From positions 4,906,501-4,970,500 of the forward strand of contig NC_009937.1 in NCBI RefSeq assembly GCF_000010525.1: a stretch of 64,000 bases of DNA, read 5' to 3'. The DNA comes from Azorhizobium caulinodans ORS 571 (GTDB lineage: Bacteria; Pseudomonadota; Alphaproteobacteria; Rhizobiales; Xanthobacteraceae). The notes under the pieces were generated by a model, which was given only the letters and a program-made list of their open reading frames with translations, was not told the DNA's origin and searched no databases. Of this stretch, positions 58,505-64,000 are shown one piece after another (the stretch's first letter is position 1; the number at the start of each line of letters is the position of its first letter). The position numbers were made by a program, and so were the translations under genes.

Positions 58505-59230
58505 TCAGAGATCGCGGAACAGCGAGCCCCAGCCGGTGACCCGCCGGGTATCCACGCCCGCCATCTTCAGGCTCTTCCAGACCGAGGTGGCGATGGTGTC
58601 GTAGATCGGGATGCCGGTTTCCGCCTCCAGCTTCTCCACCAGCGGCGCGGCGCGCAGATTGGTGCAGATGACGGCGATGGCATCCGGCTTCTCAGCCGCC
58701 ACGTCGCGGGTCATGGCGGAGAGCTGCTCGGCAGTGACTTCGGAGAAGGAGAAATTGTCCTGAAGATTCAGATGCCTGTCGCCCTTGCAGGCATGGCCGA
58801 GGGCGGCGTAGTTGGCAACGATCTTCTCCTGCACCGCATCGAGATAGGGCGTCACATAGCCGAGCGTCTTCGCCCCCTTGGCGGCGAGGATTTCATTCAG
58901 CGCAAGCATGGAGGTGTTGGCGGGAATGCCGGTGGCGGCGGTGATGCGCTCGCACAGGCGCTCGTCCGCCTCGAAGCCCAGCCAGCCGGACGAGGTGCCG
59001 TTCCAGGAAATGACATCGACCTTGGCGTGGGCCAGAAGCTCGGCGGCGCGCAGGATTTCCGTATCGTCGAACTGCTTCAGCGCCGTGTCCGACAGGGCGA
59101 TTTCCGTCACCTTGAAGCGACCGAAATGGGCGGAGACCTCGGGCAGCCCCGCCACCATCGCCTGCGTCACCGGCTCCAGCACGGTGTTGGACGAGGGGGT
59201 GAGCATTCCCAGAAGAACACGTTTCGTCAT
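58505..59230 (-). CDS. Asp/Glu racemase-superfamily protein with one catalytic cysteine (AMDase/maleate-isomerase-like)
   Basis: A 241-residue protein with the two-half racemase fold. Maleate isomerases and racemases use two Cys. Here the second is present as C190 (IAVICTNLRAAPL), while the first position reads WNGTSSG with G78. As I recall, arylmalonate decarboxylase also has Gly at the first site and Cys near residue 188, so decarboxylation of a malonate-like substrate is a better guess than racemisation. Operon context is a transporter, an epimerase and an SDR. Automatic tools would say 'maleate cis-trans isomerase'. Confidence 0.82.
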   Translation of the reverse strand: MTKRVLLGMLTPSSNTVLEPVTQAMVAGLPEVSAHFGRFKVTEIALSDTALKQFDDTEILRAAELLAHAKVDVISWNGTSSGWLGFEADERLCERITAATGIPANTSMLALNEILAAKGAKTLGYVTPYLDAVQEKIVANYAALGHACKGDRHLNLQDNFSFSEVTAEQLSAMTRDVAAEKPDAIAVICTNLRAAPLVEKLEAETGIPIYDTIATSVWKSLKMAGVDTRRVTGWGSLFRDL

Positions 59231-59259
59231 GATGCGCCTGATGTCTCGAAGAGAAAGGG

Positions 59260-60027
59260 TCAGCCGTGCGCCGCGCCGTGGGGGCGCAGCAGGTCGAGGA
59301 TGTGGCGCTTCACGTCATTGAAGCGCGGGGAGGTGATGTCGCGCGGGCGCGGCAAATCGAGTTCGATCATCTCGGCGATGCGGCCGGGCCGGGCGGACAT
59401 GACCGCCACATGGGTGCCAAGGGTGAGCGCCTCGTCGATGCCGTGGGTTACGAAGACGATGGTGCCCTTGTGCTCTTCCCAGATGCGCACCAGCTCGTTC
59501 TGCATGTCCATGCGCGTCTGCTCATCGAGCGCGCCGAAGGGCTCGTCCATGAGGATGACGCCGGGGTTCATGAGCAGGGCACGGGCGATGCCGACGCGCT
59601 GGTTCATGCCGCCGGAAAGCTCGGAGGGATAATGGTTCTCGAACCCCCTGAGCCCCACCATGTCGATATAGATCTGCGCCTTGTCGCGCCGCTCGCCCTT
59701 CTGGGCGCCACGCATCTTCAGGTGGAAGGCGACATTCTCCCATACCGGCAGCCAGGGCATGAGATTGGCTTGCTGGAAGACGACGCCGCGGTCCGCCCCC
59801 GGCGCCGCCACCACCTGCCCGTCCACCTTCACCGTGCCGGTGGAAGGCTTGTCGAAGCCAGCGATCATGTTGAGCAAGGTGGACTTGCCGCAGCCCGAGG
59901 GGCCGAGCAGGCACAGGAATTCGTTGCGCTTCACCGTCACGTCCACGTTGGACAGAGCGGTGACGTCGGTCTTGCGCTTGGCGTCCTTGAAAATTTTGGA
60001 GACGCCGGAAATCTCGATGGTGGCCAT
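59260..60027 (-). CDS. ABC transporter ATP-binding protein (SsuB/TauB type)
   Basis: A 255-residue nucleotide-binding subunit of the nitrate/sulfonate/taurine group. Walker A LGPSGCGKSTLLNMIAG (about residues 37-53), Q loop VFQQANLMPWLPVWENV, ABC signature LSGGMNQRVGIARALLM, Walker B VILMDEPFGALD and His switch FVTHGIDEA are all intact. Starts 4 bases after the permease stop. Energises uptake by the partner permease. Confidence 0.93.
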   Translation of the reverse strand: MATIEISGVSKIFKDAKRKTDVTALSNVDVTVKRNEFLCLLGPSGCGKSTLLNMIAGFDKPSTGTVKVDGQVVAAPGADRGVVFQQANLMPWLPVWENVAFHLKMRGAQKGERRDKAQIYIDMVGLRGFENHYPSELSGGMNQRVGIARALLMNPGVILMDEPFGALDEQTRMDMQNELVRIWEEHKGTIVFVTHGIDEALTLGTHVAVMSARPGRIAEMIELDLPRPRDITSPRFNDVKRHILDLLRPHGAAHG

Positions 60028-60031
60028 CTGA

Positions 60032-60844
60032 TCAGCCCTCCGAGCCGCTGAGGGTCGTGCCCTGCTGCCAGCGCAGCACGCGGGCGGAGATGAGGCGGAT
60101 GAGGAGATCGCTCAGGTAGCCGAGCAGGCCGATGGAGGCCATGGCGGCGAGCACGATGTCGTAGCGCAGGAAGTAATAGCTGTCCCACAGCACGTAGCCG
60201 ACGCCGCTTTTCACCGCCACCATCTCCGCCGTCACCGTCAGCATCCAGGCCGAGCCGATACCGATGCGAAGCCCTGCGAAGATCGAGGGCATGGCGGCGG
60301 GCAGCACGATGAAGCGTAGCAGCTGCCGCTGGCCGCCGCCCACCATGGCGCCGGCGCGGATGAGATTGCGGTCCACCGTCTTCACGCCATGAATGGTGTT
60401 GAGCAGGATGGGAAAGAAGGCACCGAGGAAAACCAGGAAGATGGCCGGCTTGTCGGCGATTCCGAACCAGATGATGGCGAGCGGGATCCACGACACCGGC
60501 GGGATGGGCCGCAGCATCTGCAAGGTCGGCTCGATGGTCACCTCGATGAAGCGCGACCAGCCGATGGCCACCCCGAGGAACACCGCCATGACGGTGGCGA
60601 TGCCAAAGCCCGCCGCCACGCGCCAGGTGCTGGCCATCACGTCGAAGATCCAGTGACCGGCATAGGACTGGGTGTTGCCGTCAATGTCGAACACCCAGTC
60701 CAGCCAGGCCCATGCCACGGCGGAGGGCGCCGGCAGGAGCGCCGGCGGCAGGGCGCCGGAGCGGGAGAACATCTCCCAGCCGGCGAGGATGAGAACCGGA
60801 ACGACAAAGCGTTCCGGCCTCCAGCTCCGCAGCAGCATGGCCAT
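60032..60844 (-). CDS. ABC transporter permease (SsuC/TauC type)
   Basis: A 270-residue inner-membrane permease with about six helices. Residues 90-170 include the EAA-like loop GAMVGGGQRQLLRFIVLPAA (G-x3-I-x-LP pattern) that contacts the ATPase, preceded by RPIPPVSWIPLAIIWFG, hallmark of SsuC/TauC permeases. Lies 17 bases after the substrate-binding protein gene and 4 bases before the ATPase gene. Confidence 0.92.
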   Translation of the reverse strand: MAMLLRSWRPERFVVPVLILAGWEMFSRSGALPPALLPAPSAVAWAWLDWVFDIDGNTQSYAGHWIFDVMASTWRVAAGFGIATVMAVFLGVAIGWSRFIEVTIEPTLQMLRPIPPVSWIPLAIIWFGIADKPAIFLVFLGAFFPILLNTIHGVKTVDRNLIRAGAMVGGGQRQLLRFIVLPAAMPSIFAGLRIGIGSAWMLTVTAEMVAVKSGVGYVLWDSYYFLRYDIVLAAMASIGLLGYLSDLLIRLISARVLRWQQGTTLSGSEG

Positions 60845-60861
60845 GGTGGTGCGTCCGCCCG

Positions 60862-61881
60862 TCAGTAGCCGAGTTCGGTCTTGGGCTTGCCGGTGGCCGC
60901 CTCAAGGAACTGGTAGTTCAGGTTCTTCTCCACCTGCGCGGAGACGTCGTTGGAGATGTACTTGAGGTCGCGCATCATGGTGGCGATGGCGAGCGCCTCC
61001 TTGCGGTACATCTTGTAGTCCGGCATCAGGTTGTTGATCGCACCTTCCGCCACCGTCTTGTCGAGGCCCGTCACCTTCGTGATGACGCCGACCCACAGCG
61101 GCTTGTCCTGCGCGATCTTGTTGTCGATATCGACGATGGCCTTGACGGTGGACTCAAGCCCCTTGGGGTTGGCGGCCACCACATCCGAACGGGTGAGCAT
61201 CAGATTGGTGAGGTTGCCGGCCGCCTGATCATAGGGATAGGCGAAGAGCTTCGCCGCATTGGCCTGCACGATCTGGGTGGCGAAGGGCTCCACGGTGCAG
61301 ATCAGCTCCACCTCGCCCCGGCGCAGCGCCTGAATGTGGTCGGACGGGTTCGGGATATTGATGAACTGCACGTCTTTGTTGACGTCGATGCCATGCTTGG
61401 CGAAGGCGCCGCGCATGTGGATGTCCTGCGCATTGCCGCGGGAGGCGGCGACGCGGAAGGGCTTGCCCTCGGCCTTGTACTTGGCGATCAGCGCCTTGAG
61501 GCCGTCCCAGTCATTCTCCTTCAGGGGCAGGTCGTTCTGCACCACGATCTGCGAGCCGCCTTCCACCTGTCCGGAGATGGCCACCACGTCGAAGCCCTTG
61601 TCGAGGGCGGTGATGTAATGGAGGTAGGTCACCTGCGCGACGTCGATGCTCTTGGAGAGCAGCGCGGTGAGCACGTCATTGCCGGTGTTGAAGCCGATGG
61701 CTTCCACCTTGGCGCCCTTGGCATAGTCCGGCACCAGCACCAGCGGGGTGCAATGGGCGCACTTGGCATAGCCGAGCTTGATGGTGGGCTCGGACTGCGC
61801 GCGGGCATCGGTCTGCGCGACGGAGGCAACGCCCGCCACCACGGCGAGCGCGACAGCGATGCGGCTGAGCAAACGCTTCAT
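60862..61881 (-). CDS. ABC transporter substrate-binding protein (NMT1/SsuA-like)
   Basis: A 339-residue periplasmic receptor. Signal peptide about residues 1-28 (cleavage near ARA-QS). The mature start IKLGYAKCAHCTPLVLVPDY carries a C41-x2-C44 pair that is not usual for this family; it may form a disulphide or bind metal. The fold is the NMT1/THI5-like type of sulfonate, nitrate and pyrimidine receptors (FNTGNDVLTALLSKSIDVAQ, then NAQDIHMRG). First gene of the leftward operon, divergent from the GntR gene. Start 61881 gives the signal peptide. Confidence 0.92.
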   Translation of the reverse strand: MKRLLSRIAVALAVVAGVASVAQTDARAQSEPTIKLGYAKCAHCTPLVLVPDYAKGAKVEAIGFNTGNDVLTALLSKSIDVAQVTYLHYITALDKGFDVVAISGQVEGGSQIVVQNDLPLKENDWDGLKALIAKYKAEGKPFRVAASRGNAQDIHMRGAFAKHGIDVNKDVQFINIPNPSDHIQALRRGEVELICTVEPFATQIVQANAAKLFAYPYDQAAGNLTNLMLTRSDVVAANPKGLESTVKAIVDIDNKIAQDKPLWVGVITKVTGLDKTVAEGAINNLMPDYKMYRKEALAIATMMRDLKYISNDVSAQVEKNLNYQFLEAATGKPKTELGY

Positions 61882-62020
61882 GGAGATCCCCTGAATTTCA
61901 CCGGCCCGGCGGCGGTCTCCGCACGGCCCCTGAGAAAGTTGAATTCGGTATGCGATTTTTGTTTTCGTGCGTTTTTTCAATGATATATTCACGCAATGCT
62001 TCGGTTTGAAAGCCGCATTT

Positions 62021-62815
62021 ATGGGCAAGTCGATTAAAAAAACGCCAGAGTTGCAAAATGGGCAGGGCGCCGAGGCGGATAGCGACCGGCCAACCCGGCC
62101 GAAGGTGCGCGTCCGCTTCAAGCCGATGCGGCTCAAGCTCTCGGCGCAGGAGGCCAGCCGGCCGCTCCAGACCGCCTCGCTGCACGGCCAGCTTCTGGCC
62201 CGCCTGCGGGAGATGGTGCTGGATGGCGAACTGCGCCCCGGCAGCCCCTTGCCCGAGCGCATGCTGTGCGAGACCTTCGGCGTCTCCCGCACGCCCTTGC
62301 GCGAAGCCTTCAAGGTGCTCGCCACCGAAGGTCTGATCGAGCTGCGGCCGCACCGTACGCCGGTGGTGACGCCGGTGGATGCAGAGGAGATCGCCCACGT
62401 GTTCCAGCTCATGGAGGCGCTGGAGCAACTGGCCGGCCGCCTCGCCTGCACGCTCGCGCGGGACGAGGACATCGCCCGGCTGGAAGCGATGCATGCGGAT
62501 CTTGTCGCCTTCCATCGCGACGAGCGGCGATCCGATTATTTCCGCCAGAACCAGCAGATCCACGCCGAGATCACCCGCCTCGCGGCCAATCCCGTTCTGC
62601 TCGGCACCTGGAGCGCCATGAACGCCAAGATCTATCGCGCCCGCGCGCAGGCCAATTACGACCACGAGCGCTGGGACGCCTCGCTGACCGAGCATGAGGC
62701 CTTCATGGCCCTACTGCGCGCCCGCAATGCGGACGGTTTCGCCGCCTCCCTTGCCGACCATACCCGCCGCACGGGCACCGCCGTGCTCGCCAATCTCGCA
62801 AAGGCCGCCGCATGA
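62021..62815 (+). CDS. GntR-family (FadR-type) regulator
   Basis: A 264-residue regulator. The winged helix (about residues 50-115) shows LHGQLLARLREMVLDGELRP then GSPLPERMLCETFGVSRTPL and REAFKVLATEGLIELRPHRT. The FCD ligand-binding domain (about 120-250) has the metal-binding pattern around FHRDERRSDYFRQNQQIHAE and SLTEHEAFMALLRARN. Its stop overlaps the amidohydrolase ATG (ATGA), and it is divergent from the ABC operon, so it probably controls both. The start at 62021 is an estimate; in-frame codons exist upstream. Confidence 0.9.
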   Translation: MGKSIKKTPELQNGQGAEADSDRPTRPKVRVRFKPMRLKLSAQEASRPLQTASLHGQLLARLREMVLDGELRPGSPLPERMLCETFGVSRTPLREAFKVLATEGLIELRPHRTPVVTPVDAEEIAHVFQLMEALEQLAGRLACTLARDEDIARLEAMHADLVAFHRDERRSDYFRQNQQIHAEITRLAANPVLLGTWSAMNAKIYRARAQANYDHERWDASLTEHEAFMALLRARNADGFAASLADHTRRTGTAVLANLAKAAA

Positions 62816-64000
62816 CCGCCACCCTCGCCGCCCCCGAGCCCTGCGACCTGCTGGTCCGCGCCCGCGCGGCGCTGGTCCTCGATGCCGAGGGCACGGTGCT
62901 GTCCGATGTCGCGCTGGCGATCACCGGCAACCGCATCACCCATATCGGGCCTGCGGCGGAGACCGCCCGGCTGTTCGCGCCCCGGCAGACCGTCGGCTCG
63001 CCCCATCACCTGCTGATGCCGGGGCTGGTGAACACCCACAATCACACGCCCCTCATGGTGGTGCGCGGCATGGTGGAGGACGTGGGCTTTGCCCCGGCCT
63101 ATACGCCCGGCATCCCGCAGGGCGACATGCTGTCCGAGGAGGAGGCCTTCCTCCTCGCCCGTCTCGGCGCCTATGAGATGCTGCGCTTCGGCTCCACGAC
63201 GGTGGTCGACTTCTATCGCCATCCCATGGCGCTCGCCGCCGCCGCCCACGAGATCGGCCTGCGCAGCTTCATCGGCGGCCGCATCATGGATGCGGACACG
63301 TCCGCCCTCGCCCGCCGCGAATGGCGCGCGGATCGGGACCAGGGCGAGCGCACCTTGCGCGAGGCGATGGATTTCGTTGCGGTCTGGTCCGGCCGCTCGG
63401 AGCTCATCACGCCGATCCTTGGCCCGCATGCGCCGGATACGTGCTCGCCCGGCCTGCTGCGCCATGTGGCGGAAGTGGCCGAGGTGGGGCAGATGATCCT
63501 CAACACCCACCTCCACCAGTCCCCCATGGAGGTGGAGATCGTTCAGGCCCGCGACGGCAAGCGGCCGGTGGAACTGATGGACGAAGTGGGCCTGCTCGGC
63601 CCCCGCCTCATCGCCGGCCACTGCATCCATATGACCGAGAGCGACATGGCGTTGTTCGGGTCACGCGGCGCGGTCGTCGCCCATGTACCGGTGGGCAATG
63701 CGGCCCACGGCTCGGTGGCCAGCATGCGGGCGCTGGAGCGCGCAGGAGCCCGCATCAGCCTCTGCACCGACACCAAATCGGGCGACATGTTCGAGGCCAT
63801 GCGCATGGCGATTGCCGCCACCCGCATTCGCGGCGAGGGCTTCACCGTCTCCTCCCACGATGTGCTGCGCTGGGCCACCCACAATGGCGCGGCGGCGCTC
63901 GGGCTCGAAGGCGAGATCGGCGTGCTGAAGGTGGGGGCGCGGGCGGATCTGGTGCTGCTGGACACCCGCGCGCCGAACCTCTCCCCGCTCATCGACGGGC
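62812..64000 (+). CDS. Amidohydrolase (AtzA/SsnA-type), 3' end beyond the window
   Basis: At least 396 residues, open to the window edge with no stop. A metal-dependent amidohydrolase: beta-strand PGLVNTHNHTPLMVVRG (about residues 67-83) carries the HxH ligands, later ligands are in ILNTHLHQSP (about 224-233), AGHCIHM (about 267-273) and CTDTKSGD (about 318-325). It matches deaminases and hydrolases of the N-ethylammeline chlorohydrolase/SAH deaminase group. The ATG overlaps the GntR stop by 4 bases. Substrate unknown; a transported cyclic amine or heterocycle would fit. Confidence 0.9.
   Translation, partial: MTATLAAPEPCDLLVRARAALVLDAEGTVLSDVALAITGNRITHIGPAAETARLFAPRQTVGSPHHLLMPGLVNTHNHTPLMVVRGMVEDVGFAPAYTPGIPQGDMLSEEEAFLLARLGAYEMLRFGSTTVVDFYRHPMALAAAAHEIGLRSFIGGRIMDADTSALARREWRADRDQGERTLREAMDFVAVWSGRSELITPILGPHAPDTCSPGLLRHVAEVAEVGQMILNTHLHQSPMEVEIVQARDGKRPVELMDEVGLLGPRLIAGHCIHMTESDMALFGSRGAVVAHVPVGNAAHGSVASMRALERAGARISLCTDTKSGDMFEAMRMAIAATRIRGEGFTVSSHDVLRWATHNGAAALGLEGEIGVLKVGARADLVLLDTRAPNLSPLIDG

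Overview
The window is GC-rich, densely coded alphaproteobacterial chromosome. The lptF-lptG-lptD-surA-pdxA-rsmA order, the metF/metH operon headed by an ArsR-methyltransferase fusion, the PHA-system protein, the Rhodobacter-type PmtA-like methyltransferase and a hyq-type complex-I-like cluster point to the Hyphomicrobiales, most likely Xanthobacteraceae close to Azorhizobium or Xanthobacter. This is inference from gene content. I found no tRNA, rRNA, insertion sequence, prophage or CRISPR array.

Layout. 1-9.6 kb: end of gmk, a histidine acid phosphatase, then the envelope operon lptF-lptG-lptD-surA-pdxA-rsmA read right to left. 9.8-14.2 kb: murein endopeptidase, L,D-transpeptidase, der, a very short lipoprotein where bamB is expected, and a YfgM-like protein. 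14.3-21.5 kb: panB, an NnrU-like membrane protein, guaB, a tctCBA tricarboxylate transporter and a GNAT. 21.5-28.8 kb: a second L,D-transpeptidase with a long Q/G/Y/P-rich stretch, and the methionine operon (ArsR-methyltransferase regulator, metF, metH) with a perfect palindrome over the regulator start codon. 28.9-41 kb: mostly housekeeping genes (yifB, PHA-system protein, gshB, mnmA, transglutaminase, htpG), with small unknown genes and an XRE regulator facing a methyltransferase.

41.2-48.6 kb: a seven-gene minus-strand operon (small XRE regulator, then B-C-E-F-G-I subunits) encoding a membrane complex related to complex I and group-4 hydrogenases. The large subunit lacks the cysteine pairs that bind Ni-Fe, while the small subunit keeps its Fe-S cysteines. 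49-55.3 kb is the most accessory-looking part: a protein with two apparent winged helices, an NHLP-type RiPP precursor ending its leader in GG, a divergent two-part GNAT enzyme, and a hybrid kinase/response regulator pair forming a full phosphorelay.

55.4-64 kb: a carboxymuconolactone-decarboxylase-family protein, a nucleoside deoxyribosyltransferase-like protein with a C-terminal membrane segment, and a catabolic island. In the island an SsuABC/TauABC-type transporter, an Asp/Glu-racemase-superfamily enzyme, an epimerase and an SDR read leftwards from a promoter region shared with a GntR regulator and an amidohydrolase, which runs off the window.

The leads I would follow first are the NHLP precursor with its GNAT neighbour, the hydrogenase-like complex without Ni-Fe ligands, and the regulator whose operator covers its own start codon.
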